Below, piece after piece: positions 1 through 12,263 of a stretch of DNA of 64,000 bases. Under the pieces are notes generated by a model. It was not told where the DNA came from. It saw only the letters and a program-made list of their open reading frames with translations, and searched no databases. The DNA lies in assembly GCA_963678705.1 (NCBI GenBank), contig OY783218.1:6148152-6212151 (forward strand), read 5' to 3'. Source of the stretch: Panorpa germanica (taxonomy: Eukaryota > Arthropoda > Insecta > Mecoptera > Panorpidae). The translations under genes were made by a program, and so were the position numbers. How positions within the stretch are numbered: the stretch's first letter is position 1; every line of letters begins with the position of its first letter.

Positions 1-651
1 AGAAAAGATAAATTAAATCGATTACTTATTATTCTACAGACTTTAGCACTTATCCTAAAACGTCAAATATGGGTTATAATTAGACGGAAAAACATAAACT
101 TAAATTTAAAATAGCTGTCATTGTAATATCATAATATCTACTTTAAGAAATTTAATTTTTTTTAAAAAGAAATAACAGATATTTAAAATATAAAGGCCCT
201 TTCACCAAGATTTCACCATTCCGAATTTTGTATCTTTCCCGGTAGACACTTGTATATTATAAACGTTGTGTAGATGGTAACAAATTATTATATAAGTGTT
301 TGTATACAATTTTAATTCCAAAATGTTATGTTTTTAATATCTTATTACATGAACAGCTATTAAAGGTATATCTAAATGTATATTCGATTAACTAGATAAA
401 GTATAGCGCAAGTACATAGTAGTTCTAAAGTTATAGGAGTCCAGCCAGTCCAGTCCAGTCCAATCCAGGACATGACATTGCATTGAATTGGCTTGAACTC
501 GGACTCGGACTTCCGTTGCGGAAGGGACTATATTTTAACCCTCCACTGAACCGAAAAAAATTGTGAATTTTTCAATTCACGTACATTACCAATGCCATAA
601 CGCCATAACCATAAAGCCATATGACGGCAAATTCAATTCAATTATGAATAT
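1..651. other. Non-coding, no gene recognised
   Basis: AT-rich sequence with no supportable gene. At about 440-470 there is a short imperfect tandem of a CCAGT-type unit. Nothing else recognisable. Confidence 0.5.
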
Positions 652-795
<144 letters not shown>

Positions 796-799
796 TCTC

Positions 800-1290
800 T
801 ATTTATAACATATATCTCTTCGGTTTTACAATCTTCTTACATGTATTTCACGTTTCATTTTCAAGATTAAAGATTCAAATCATTTATTTCTTTTCAGTAT
901 ACGTTGCTCTTAAGCTTCTGTTTTCTCTCTCACCTTACAACAGTTCCTCAATATTCAACCCACTTTCCATCTTCTCTCTACACCTACTTCTCATGTACTA
1001 GAAGCGTTCTTCTTCCTTTCCTCATATCCTGCATGCTGACTCTTCATTACTTCTCCAATATTTGCTTCCTCTTCGTTTATTTGCCTAAATTCTTCGATCA
1101 TTCTAATGGCATTGCTTCGCTGTTTATCTAGGTACCCCGCCCTCCTCCTTATCTAAAACTGTCTGTATCGCTTATTGCCCTTTGCACTTCCCGTCGCCTC
1201 CTTTTTCCTTCTTTCTATCTACTCCTCCGCCATTCCTCTTACCTTCCTAGTAAGCTCTCCTTTCCCTCTCGTAATTTCCAATCTGTAGTT
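800..1290 (-). mobile_element. Decayed LINE 3' end (CT-rich on plus strand)
   Basis: On the minus strand this is a purine-rich stretch rich in Glu/Lys/Arg codons, followed by a sequence related to the LINE 3' ends at 23.9 and 27.3 kb (compare the pyrimidine-rich tract and the 'cggttttacaatct' block near 821). No frame stays open for long. I infer a remnant of the same non-LTR family; its boundaries are uncertain. Confidence 0.35.
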
Positions 1291-4200
1291 TAAATTACGA
1301 AAGTTAGGCGGCGAGACATGTTTAAGATAAATTGTGCCATACAAATCTGAGATACAATGAAGCAATATCTATGTAACTAATTTAAATTTATGCAATTTAT
1401 AATATATATTTAGAAGAAAGTAACAAATTCAGCCAAAGATACCAGCAGCGACTAAAGAATCATCCAAACCGTCTAGCTGTGAATTTACTAGATGAACATA
1501 CGTTTAACTTTAAAAGACTAAAAAGACAAAGTGTGTTTGTTAAAGCTGCCACAACGATTTTAATTGTCATTTATAGATATAGCCGTCACTGGACGACTAT
1601 TTCTTATTTAGGTTATTTTTCATTTTTAGCATAGGTACTTAGGTATTATTGTTTATTGTTCATACTTTTTGTAACATATTGTAACATGAGATAATATTAC
1701 AAAATAAAAAAAAATTATGCACTCAAATAACTCTTTGTTTTATTTTGAATCTGAATTTGAACTTTCCCGCAGGATATGTTATAATAACGTAACGGTCGTC
1801 TCATGTATGCCTATACGTCTGAGTATATAGACGCTGGCACCAATATTTGCATATTTCAACGAAATGGCAGATAACGCACATGAATGTCGTTATCAAAACC
1901 AGCCATTTTATTTATTTTAACTTAAACGCGAGAATTAATGAAATTCAAAATCTGTTTAACTTGTCACCGTGTCCCAGGCGCGATACGCCAACCCCTAGGC
2001 ACTAGGCCTCCGGTCTGGCATACTTGATACGTAATTAAAAAATACCTCTATTAACTAATTACACGATTTTACTTTTATTATAAAATTAAATTATTCACTA
2101 ATATTTTTTAATATAAGGTTTTAATGTTTTCATACTTTTGAGATATTACAACATGTTTTAAGAGAAGTACATTTTATGGGTGGTTGGAAATGGGGGTAGG
2201 GATTGGGTTGGGAGTGACATAGGCGTTGTTAAAACGTGACGACCCCTACATCAGTTTAAATATTAATGCGACCTAAGTCACTCTCGGGAATTGTATATTA
2301 TTTTAGGTATTTTCTACCAAAAAGAAGAATATGAAAAAATATGTTTTTTACATATAAAAGATATAAGTAATACAAGCGTAACCTTGTGCGGTTTTACAGA
2401 ATGGTTCAAAAAATAAATAACATAAAACTAAATGTAGTTTGTATTTAAAATACACCTTTTTTTATATTTCACACAAATGTGCATTGCGTACTTTAAAACC
2501 ACTCTCTATTTGTATGTTTGCATATGACTTATTCAAGAAGTCATAAAAATTTAGGTTGAAAATATGTTATTTTCCTTTCCTTCTTTTTTTTTTCAGTGAA
2601 CAGTCTTTTTTTTGTTCGCTGCTCCTTGTAATTTAATTTAGAACTGCTTGTCTGTTTTTATTTCCTTTTGCAGGATTAAATTATAAAACGTATAAATTTC
2701 TTTAGAAGTACACTCTCGGATAATACATGTATCTAGCTTAAATTACAATCTTATTTACTTTGAAGTTTTAATGTACAACGCAATTCATTACAGTAGGGCC
2801 CTGATAATGCGGACACTCCAAAATGAACAAATTAAATAAAAAAATATTTTAAAATTTTTGAATTTACGTTTTAGATTCTTCTGCTGAACCTGAACTTCGC
2901 AAAAAAAATCAAAATCGAATTTTTTACATATGTATTACATAAAATAGAAATATATATCTGGAGCTTAGGAGCTCATTTACACATTTAAAATGAATAATAA
3001 ATTATTTTTACCAAAAATTTTGTTTTATTTATAATCGAAATTTTTCTTCCTCAATTTGGTTTGTAAGCTCTAATTCTAATAATTGGTAAAATATCAGCTT
3101 AAATGATACCTTAAAAGAAAGGTCAATAACCGAGCATGTTTTTAAAAAGTTTGAACGATCGAAGCTATTTTATTTATTTTTCTAAATGCCAAAAACTGCA
3201 GCAGCTTTTTTTATTTTTAAAAATTTTTCCAACTTCAAAATCGTCTAGTATTTTTTTTAAATAACGCAGATGCTTGAAACCAGGTTTATTAGATTAGGTA
3301 CACATCTGACAAACGCCAAAAAATAAAACAATTAACATACCAACTTAAATTGGCCACTGTTGGCATTTAAATGTCAGAAATTGTGTTTTTATAAAAAAAA
3401 AACATAAAAATAGCAGTTAAAAATAAATAAGCAGACTTCGGCTAAGACATGTATGGCTCAAAATGTTCTAAATGGTGTCAACTATCATCCCCTCAAGGCT
3501 TTGCACCTTGCTACCAAACACCCTGTATAATAAAAAAAAAATTATGATGGCATATGGCTTTCTCACAAGAAAGGTGGTAGCCCACTTTATATTTTTAATT
3601 CACCTTCCCATTAGGAATACCTTGAAAGCATATAAGTATTGTCGTATAGCATATTTTCTTAAAACATTTTAATGAAGCTATTAATGTCTATCTACGTGTA
3701 AATAGCTCAATTCTAATTCGCATTCCCAATTCAGCGTACAGACTATGTTAACCATGTTCTGTTAATTTAATATAAACATAATTATGTATCTAATTTGTGT
3801 CTAACTTGAATTAAATAGCAATTCCTTTGAGATTTCTCAGTGCTTGGTGAGCGTTAACATGTAGCATTGTATCTGTATTTGTGTCTGTGTGTGTGCGCTA
3901 AGATATTGCATGCAACAATCAAAAGTCTAATCAGTGTGATGCATACGTTGCGTTGAATCATGGGTAATGAATTACGTATTACTCTATAATGTAATGTAAT
4001 TATTATTGAAATAACACGATGAAATATGATATACTCCTGATAGAATACGGCATCGTTGCAAAGAGTGACTTGTATGAAGCCAGTTCCAAACGATGCGGAG
4101 AACGTTTGATTCAAATGCTTGCCTCCAATGTGTGAGTCAAATATTGACATGATTTGATATGGCAAGTTTCCTACTACACGGTGAAACGAATGTTTGATCC

Positions 4201-4578
4201 GAATTATTTATTTATTTTATAAATGTGTTTATATTATTGACACGGACACTGTTTAACAAAAACTTTCAAGTATAGGACGATACGTCCAATGTGGTGGGGG
4301 TAGAAAAATCCCTTTGACGCGAGTCAAAAGACCGACAACAGCCCGAACTTCTTCCAACATGAATTGTTTGGTACCGCCATAACACATCACTCTATAAGTT
4401 CGTAGAATGATATATAGAAGGGGCCACACTATTGACACATATATATGATTTTTAAATAGTACCAACTTTCAAACGATATGTGCCAAAATTTCATAACATT
4501 TCGATTATGAGCTCACGAGTTACGGAGCTTTTAGTGACTTTTGAATTTTCAAAATAATGGAAAAATCTAAATTTCATG
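1291..4578. other. Non-coding, AT-rich
   Basis: No supportable gene. Two short transposon-end-like sequences occur: a pogo/Tigger-like CAGTAGGGCC... start at 2791 and an ACACCCTGTA end at 3518-3527. Neither has a convincing partner end. Confidence 0.4.
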
Positions 4579-4674
4579 TGTTGATAAAGCATTGCCTTTA
4601 ATGGAAAAAAAGCCCGAATAAAACTTGACAAGCTATTGCTTTTTTCCTAATTACAAAGCAATGCTTTATCAACA
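4579..4674. repeat. 96-bp hairpin with 17-bp perfect inverted ends
   Basis: TGTTGATAAAGCATTGC at 4579-4595 has its exact reverse complement at 4658-4674. A second internal pair (GGAAAAAAAGC near 4604 and GCTTTTTTCC near 4638) extends the stem. Could be a tiny foldback MITE or a structured element. No target duplication resolved. Confidence 0.8.
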
Positions 4675-5589
4675 AGAGCCAGGAAAACTAGAGAGTAACC
4701 TAGAGTTAGAGTAACGCGTGAAACAGTAAACCAGTGTTACAGATTTAATTTTAACCCAACACATAAAATTGACCAGTGCTGTGCACAACGCATATGCCCT
4801 ACAAAAAAAATTGTTTCTCCAATATTTGTTGGAAGAAGTTGTACAACACATCCACATCGATGCAGCTTAATATATTGGTATACTTTGTAGTTCGTACGAA
4901 TTCATTTAAACAATTTTGAATATTTTGAAATAAAAGTAATTAATTAAATAATAAACCCTAAAACCCGATGTGACGTATCGGCTCTGATAGTGCCTGATAA
5001 AATGACAGTAAATGTAAGGTTGTACATAGAGTTCATTGTAAAGCTACACGCAGGTGTACATACCATCTCACATTATGCCTTGTAGATGATATTTCTTCAA
5101 TACAGGTTCAATACAAAACTATTTGTATGAATTCACTGAGTGTGACATTATCCTCACGTATACATTTTTAACGTCTTCTTTTTCTTTTCACTTATCCCAT
5201 ACAGACGTACATCCATACATACAACGAACGAATATTTGGTATACAAATTTTATATATGTGTTGGTGCTATATATCATTCTAAAGTTGTCAAAAACAGGTT
5301 CTCCATATTAAAGCACTTTATTATTTATGGAAAGTAGTGCTACTACACTCGTGTACTGAACTTGAGTTTTCCAAGTATCATGTGGAAAAGTTCGGTTGTG
5401 AAAATTTAAAAAAAAAATAACGTAGAAAATGTGAAAACGTTTTGTTATGTATTAGTCAAAATCAACGTTGTTGAAATTGTAAAACTTAAAATTATAATTA
5501 GATTTTTCGTTTAATTATAAAAAATTTTAATTTTTTGTATTAATTAATTTAGAGAACATATTAGAACTAAAAACCATATATACATTTAT
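4675..5589. other. Non-coding, AT-rich
   Basis: No gene, RNA or repeat recognised. Confidence 0.4.
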
Positions 5590-5599
5590 AAATGCGAGT

Positions 5600-5850
5600 A
5601 TGTGTATTTTATTTAATGAGATTAAGGTCAATCAGGTTTTTCAGACTTTCTCTGCTTTCAAATATCTCGCTATTATATTCAAGAATATTAGGTTTGTCTG
5701 TGCAATGAGAACTTAGAAGCATTCAAGAATGATATGTTTTACTGTTAATGGGCTATTACATTGTTCACAGATTGGTTGTGGTTCTCTTTTAAATAAGTAT
5801 GTATGAGAAAAATTTGCATAAGTCTATTATTACTACTTCCAGCCTTCTAT
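5600..5850 (-). mobile_element. LINE ORF2 C-terminal fragment
   Basis: The minus strand between about 5800 and 5700 reads YLFKREPQPICEQCNSPLTV followed by KHIILEC. This is the Cys/His tail that follows the RNase H region in jockey/I/R1-group non-LTR retrotransposon polyproteins. The frame breaks immediately after this motif and no 5' part is present, so it is a dead 5'-truncated fragment. Exact ends are not defined. Confidence 0.65.
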
Positions 5851-7094
5851 TTAGTTCGACCAGTAAATCTTGTCGAAAAATTATTGATTTTACTTTTCCT
5901 AATTTTTTATCAATATTCTAATTCTGCTAAACTATATAACGATTTAGATATTATAATAACATTTAATCAAATTAGAAAATAGGTATATTACTTTCTTCTC
6001 TCCTATTGCTATTTAGTTCATTAAAACGTTACCCTCCTTAATTAAAGTACATACATAATTTACGGCCAAACATAATTAGAACCATTCACTGAAACAAAGG
6101 AACAATTATAGAAAGGAAAATGATTTCTATAAGAAATGTCAACACACATTGTATTGCTTTAGCTTTAGGGGAATAACTCAAGGCAGTATCCTTACATACC
6201 GTTAGAAATTAATAATGAATGAACATAATACCTGTTGTGGATAAATTACTTAAATTGTAACCTTTGTGATACTCCAATTAATGAAGAAATTAAAGAAATA
6301 TATTTTATAATCTAATCTATGAATTATGTAATATTCATATGTTATTTAATTAAGATATACGATTAAATATTTTAAAACCAAAAATGTTTTATTCATATTT
6401 CTTCATATTTTAATAAACGTCTTGTATTGTAAAAATACACCTGACATTTTGTGACATTTTACTGAAAATAGATAAGAAAATTGTGGCAAATGTCAAACTA
6501 TATTTTCATACAAGAAGCTTTATATAAATGTGTAAATATGTACATATAGAAATACATACTGCTACACACAAAATATGGATATTACTCTATACACTTGTCA
6601 AATTTTATGTAAACGACAGTTACTAATATTTCATGTATTATTTAATGTAATATTTTTTACTTAACGTTATTATTATTAAATAAAATATTGCTAGGTTAAA
6701 GTAAAAGATGGTCATAGTGACGCATGTTGTTTTCTAACGCGCGTTATAGATTGTAGAGTCTTTATGTAAATACAAAAAAGAAATTATTCGTCTCATTAAA
6801 CAAATTAATTCTAAAATTTCCTTGAAACGATAGAAATCAGATAACGTTCAATTGCCGGGTCATTTGACCCATCTTATTTTCTACCATACGGACGCCGGAT
6901 GAATTTAATATACACATTTTGTGTTTAGCAGGTATTGGTTTAAAATTGGATGATGTGTCGCAAAATTTCTTCTTACGCAATCAGGTATAATTAAACTGGA
7001 GGTCTTGTTTACTTAAACGTAGGCTGCAGAAGCATTAGTATGGTAACAGAAAAGAGTTCTTTGAGCACCACGGAATAACGTATAGAATGGAATA
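5851..7094. other. Non-coding, AT-rich
   Basis: No gene or repeat recognised. Confidence 0.4.
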
Positions 7095-7185
7095 GAATAA
7101 AAACTGCGTGATGGCAAAGCTAACAACTTATGTACGTCTAATGTGATGGAACTTTGCTTATCGAAAGGATAGATTCCGAAAGAGA
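7095..7185 (+). repeat. Dispersed repeat, inverted partner near 63.8 kb
   Basis: The segment starting AACTGCGTGATGGCAAAGCT reappears as its reverse complement at about 63785-63885, with the following roughly 70 bp still alignable. Both copies can be read in part as a peptide beginning VMAKLTTY, suggesting a fragment of a coding transposon. The family is not identified. Confidence 0.6.
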
Positions 7186-7454
7186 TCATTCGAATAGGAC
7201 GCTGTGTTGAAATCCGACCCTACCTTCGGCACCTAAATAAGATCGAAAGTTTACGTCAGAAGTGATATTACGCAGATTACGGATTTAACATAGTAAATAT
7301 GTACTACACGCATGAAGTAAAGTAGAGATAACAATAACGAAACATAGAAATAAATAATATTCAGAAACTCAAAGAAAAATCGAATCAAATCCGAATATGC
7401 CCGAAACAATCATGAAGATTTGACAATCCATTACTACATTTGAAGGTAACATAC

Positions 7455-7517
7455 CTTAGATGAAGACCCTGCTGTAACACTATCATCTACATATTTAGTA
7501 ACTGGATGTAGTCTTAC
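7455..7517 (-). other. Candidate 63-nt cassette or recursive-splice exon
   Basis: Read on the minus strand, a strong pyrimidine tract and CAG (acceptor at 7518-7520) is followed by exactly 63 nt and then a consensus donor GTATGT (7449-7454). Only one frame of the block is open: 21 codons including the segment VTKYVDD and a Ser-rich end. The other two frames begin with or contain a stop. The first bases after the acceptor, GTAAGA, themselves form a good donor, so CAG|GTAAGA is also a textbook ratchet point for recursive splicing. A related block lies at 23604-23665 in the same orientation. I infer an exon of a large minus-strand gene whose other exons are outside the window. I do not recognise the protein. 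Confidence 0.5.
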
Positions 7518-7648
7518 CTGAAAAAAGAAGAAAAATAATAATTAATATTTATATAGACTTTACAAGTTAAACAATAATATTTCTTAATGTATTTAACAAT
7601 TTTTTTATTAGAATTTGTTTACAGAATATCGTCTTCAATCTGCATTAT

Positions 7649-8076
7649 TATTTTTTTTTTTTATATATTTATTTACTTATTTGCCTTGACTTTCTTCCGT
7701 CATAGCCACCATCAAACATTTTTTATACATCTTTTATAATTTATAATTCAATTTTACAAATTTCTAAATATTTCAATAATTCACTAATTAATTTTAAATC
7801 ACTAAACAAAAATTTAGTATTAACAGGAAAAGTTTTAATCACATCTAATATATTACTATTCAATTTTGATCTTTCTAAAATATAATATGATCCAAAATTC
7901 CTTCTTCACCACATTGACATCTGTCGTCAGATTTAATATTAATTTTGTACAGGTGACCTGGAGTTTTGCAATGATTACTTTTGATTCTGATTATAGTTGA
8001 TATAATTTTGCGGGACTCATTTCTAAACCATCTCTTCTTACTTAAATTTGGATGTAACATTTCTGATTATCTGAGG
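7649..8076 (-). mobile_element. 5'-truncated LINE with 11-bp target duplication
   Basis: A minus-strand insertion flanked by the perfect direct repeat ATCTGCATTAT (7638-7648 and 8077-8087), ending in poly-A (T run from 7651). It encodes the end of a non-LTR polyprotein (KTPGHLYKINIKSDDRCQCG, then EEGILDHIIF), the Cys/His tail after the RNase H-like region. Compared with the copy at 40463-40775 it has a 19-bp deletion right after the HIIF motif that shifts the frame, then resumes alignment and shares the same ~80-bp 3' UTR. It is dead, but recent enough to keep its target duplication. Confidence 0.88.
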
Positions 8077-8087
8077 ATCTGCATTAT

Positions 8088-9179
8088 ATATTTCGCTTTT
8101 GTAATGTGAGTGAGAAAGTGCTTTTCGTGTGTTGTAGATGTATACGGCTCAACTTTTTTAAACATGGCTCACCGTCGAACTATCGTAAATTGAACTATAT
8201 ATTAGTTGTAAATTGAGTTGTCATTTCTAATTATTAACAGCAAATTATTTTGGAGATCAATTTACATTTTATTTAAAAAAAAGTCGTCAATACAAGTACG
8301 ATTATAGCATTGAAACAAACGAAGTGATTGTATAATATAACTACACTAACATGTGGAACCGATTGTAGATGTTTCTTCATGTGTTATATTTAAAAATAAT
8401 AGGTATGTATATAAGTAAAAAGTTTTGAAATGTACGAGTATTGTAAAATGTAGGTCATATCAAGAAATGTACCACATAAAAATCAATAACAGTTTATTAT
8501 ATTATTTTATAAGAACGATATGTTCTAAAAAGAGATACTTATATATTTTCAAATACACATTTAATTACCCTTGGTACACTATTTAGTCCAGTGGCGAATT
8601 GGTTAGGGTTATCTGGTGGCAAGTGGTTCCTTGATGAAGCCAATCTCTGATAAAATTAATTACCAAAATTTCAGCACGTAATCAAAAATTAAAATTTAGT
8701 AAAATAATTTAATTATTAATTGTTTTACATATTTACATGTAAAATATTCATTTTGTCAAAAAAATATTTAAATAGAGTTAGAACGTTAAAAGTCCTTTTG
8801 ATATACGAGGATGTTGTGTTTATAAACTATAATGGGTTTTAGAAATATTGGCAAAGTTGTAAACGCTGGTATACTTGCTTTTGAATGTCAGCTAACGTTT
8901 TTTATCATTACTAATTTACAGTCAAGTGCTCTACTGTACAGTGGTGCAACTAAATATTTATCAGATTGATAATAATTGATATAATATAAAAGGTACTGCA
9001 AAAAAACCACTGCCATTTTTTCAAGATGGAAATCTAAATCTTCAAAATTTAAACTAGTCTATTATAATTTTGTGATGGCTTTTTTAATGAAGAAAAGAAG
9101 AAGTAAAATAGAATCACCCTTTTTGATATGAACAAAAACGACCATGACACTTTTTTTATTTTCCTCTTCTTTCACGATG
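8088..9179. other. Non-coding, AT-rich
   Basis: No gene seen. A short block at about 8160-8190 (CTCACCGTCGAACTATCGTAA) resembles one at about 52155-52182 (GTCACCGCCGAACTCTCGTAA), so a low-copy repeat is possible. Confidence 0.35.
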
Positions 9180-9480
9180 ATTTCAAATACTTGGGAATAT
9201 TCCCCGATCAATTCTGATTCTTGACTTGGCCATCCACCATGATATCTTGCAATTGATTCTCGATGTTGCGTTTTTGTCGGATGTCTTCATATATATTACA
9301 AGATATCAGTAGGTGTTACTTAACAGTTACATATATTGCATTGTGGTGTGAGATATTTTTTTGAAAGGTATTATTGTAGCATGCTTTATATTTTATTGTA
9401 TTAGTGCGTATTCAAATATTCTTCTTCTGTGTTTGGAAGTATTTGAAAATTCGATTTTGGGTTATTAATGTAAACTACTG
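9180..9480 (-). mobile_element. Decayed LINE C-terminal fragment
   Basis: On the minus strand a broken frame gives TPQCNICN, a stop, then VTPTDIL and later RHPTKTQHRES. The spacing of Cys-x2-Cys followed by TP.HIL fits the C-terminal Cys/His motif of jockey/I-group LINEs. Multiple stops show it is inactive. Ends are approximate and the family is uncertain. Confidence 0.45.
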
Positions 9481-9559
9481 ATTTTTTTTTTAAACTATGT
9501 CTTTTAGCAATTAATATATGTAGACCTAGTTCGACACTGGTGCTTTCTAATATATGCAT

Positions 9560-12263
9560 TTGAATGAAATTAGGAGTTAGGTACTGGGTGTGCGTAATGC
9601 CTATCTATTTTTTATTATTGTTATTACTTAACTGTGTGTATATTTACATCCATACTTCCTCTGATTTCTGATTAAAAATTTAATTCCTAATAATCAAACA
9701 TAATAATAATAAGTTCCGCGTTATTCGATTAGTGGGCCTCCAGCACAGAATGTAAAGAAACGCCCTCTTGCCCCACCACACACCGTTCTGTCCGCCCTCA
9801 CCTTGTTCTAATATTTCCGCATTATGTTCATTCGGTCGTTGGAAATGTAACACACAAAAACCACTGAAATACAAACGTCTGCTCGTACCTATATGTTCCG
9901 TACAACACTTTTACTCAACTTCAGTGTGGTCTTGTTGTTGGTTTTTTGGTATAATTAATTTAGAAGGCTAGAAACTGAAAGACTGAAAGGTTGAAAGCTA
10001 AAGCCGCCTTTGATGACTCACTTTCATATTAACATAAACAGTGAAGCGTCCTGCCTGGCCTGGCCTGGCCCGGAATTGTTTTATGAGGTTTTTAATATTT
10101 TAAAACTTATAAAAGTGAAAATGGTGAGTATTATAATACCTTAATAACAGGAAATTGAGGGCGGGGCTTCTTCGGAAAACGTATTACATCAACGGTAATC
10201 TCCCTGATATGATGGCTTAGGAAAAACTTCACAGGAAAATTCATATAAAAATATAATAAATGCTAATTTACAATATTTTATTTTTTGCTTTATTAATAAA
10301 TTGAAGGATGAGCATTCGTGCTGTACAATTTGTTTAAAAAAAAATTAATAAAATTCGTCTTCATAAAATTGGCATTTACATGTATATTAATTTATCTACT
10401 TAATTAGCTTAATATATACTTAATTAATATACTTCAGTAGCGTAGTCGTTAGTATTTCGTTAAGCACACAGCATGTGTCGCGCATCTCCCAGGTCGATGG
10501 AGACCTAAAGCGCACAAGAAATGTTTAAAAAATGACGGGGATAATAGAAATATATGTTACCGATTGTTTTTTTTTTTAAATCACACGTCGCAAAATCAAT
10601 TGTATCGCTATAGTCACAATTCCTTTCCAGAGAAACCAATTGTATCGCTCACAATTGGCTGTCCAGTTAGTACCCCCGAAAGCCTAGGTCAGAGGTGTAA
10701 CTGATATTTACTCAAGGAAATCCGTCGCTAAGAAGAGGTCAACTGTGCATTTTGGGAAAGCAGCAATTTTTTTAATTTTACTATTTAAATTTATTTATAT
10801 TCATGTAAATCATGTAAAAATTTGTACCGAACAAGATAATGACATTATCTGCAACATTTATTAATAGCATTTTGTTTTAAAACCTATAAAATAAATGTTA
10901 TAAGGGATAGACATACTTAATGGTGAAGATTTGAAGAATTTTGTTTCACTGTTAAAGGGCAATTACATCGTACAAGAAGTGCTGTTAATATTTTTTTACA
11001 AACTTTACGTTACTGAAGATAAGGACTACTTTATACGAAACTAGTTATTCAAGAAGGAAGGAGGCAGAACGGACCATATTTCAGAAATGCTTGGAGCTTA
11101 CTCGTACGGTATAATGTATGTATACTAGTATTTGGCCCGCAGCAAATTTGTGAGAAGACCTTAACAGTAAACCAAAGTCGTTGCATAATTTACATGACCA
11201 CATAGCACGAATTCAACTGAATTTTAATGTTCCACACAAAGTTTCAGTACTTCAACCTTTACTGGGATATCCCCGTAAAATATACCGCTCTGTTACACCT
11301 GAACTACCTCCTCTTCACGTCCCACTACGCCTCACCTCTTTATTAAATGATTATATTAATTTATGCAAAAATAATTGCACTTCACCTATCTCGGTTTTAA
11401 AATTAACTAAAGGTTATTGGGTACATTGGGAATTGAATAAAGTTTTAACAGTAAAGGGTTACACCAATTATTTTGTATTTACAAATGGAAACTGGAATGA
11501 CCCCTAAATAAAATTAATGTTATCTCAAAAAATGCAACACTTTGTACGATTATTTATATTATCGCTCAATTGTATACTTGTATATTTTTTTCATTTTTTA
11601 AGATTAAAATCGATATTATTACCACTATTTAAAGTATAATGCGTATATAGGTTTTCTTTATAGCAAACAACCCTTACAATTACAACATCTCATTGTGGTC
11701 AAAGGTAATTTTCTACTAAATATTTTCAATGTACATAATACCAAAATCCCTTATATACAATATACCACTTATTATATTCGAGCAGTTTGAAGATTTACCT
11801 CTTCCCTTTTTCTTGAAGCGCTGGCATTATCTGTTTTGTATTTCCGCTTTGGAAGGAATCTACAAATTAATAACATCAAGGTATTCAAATAATTTTGATA
11901 TTAATGAGGAATTATATTCCCACCTTCTGAGATATTATTATTAATATTTTGTTGGATAAAAATATATCTATACGTACATATTTAATTAAATACCTTAAGT
12001 ATTTTATAAATACTTAATAATAATATAAATAACAGCTACACTTGAAATTACCTTATCTACTTATTTATATTACTTTCTGATTTGTTAATGTTATGCATTA
12101 ATACTACAGGCGCTGAAAGTAAAATCATGATTACTCTAATGCAAATCTATTATAACATCATAAATTAGTTGATGAGAGAAAAAAACCATATATTCTTTCA
12201 TTAAATCGACAAGAACATTTTATAAATAAGGAGTTTACACATCTTAAAAACAGTATCAACTAA
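9560..12263. other. Non-coding, AT-rich
   Basis: No gene supported. It contains a short GC-rich (CCTGG)n run near 10055-10075, a dispersed repeat at 10834-10905, and a 108-codon open frame at 11181-11507 that has no ATG (it opens on TTG) and matches nothing I recognise. Confidence 0.4.
10834..10905 (+). repeat. Short dispersed repeat (partner at 45955-46025)
   Basis: GATAATGACATTATC, an inverted repeat, followed by about 55 alignable bases, occurs here and at 45955-46025 in the same orientation. It may be a MITE terminus. Full element boundaries are not visible. Confidence 0.5.

Noticed and set aside
2791..2815. pogo/Tigger-like terminus CAGTAGGGCCCTGATAATGC
   Set aside because: No inverted partner or transposase nearby.
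3518..3527. ACACCCTGTA end, matched by TACAGGGTGTCC at 22956
   Set aside because: Only one end of each possible element is visible; bodies do not align.
11181..11507. 108-codon open frame
   Set aside because: Opens on TTG and contains no ATG; no recognisable motif or splice context.
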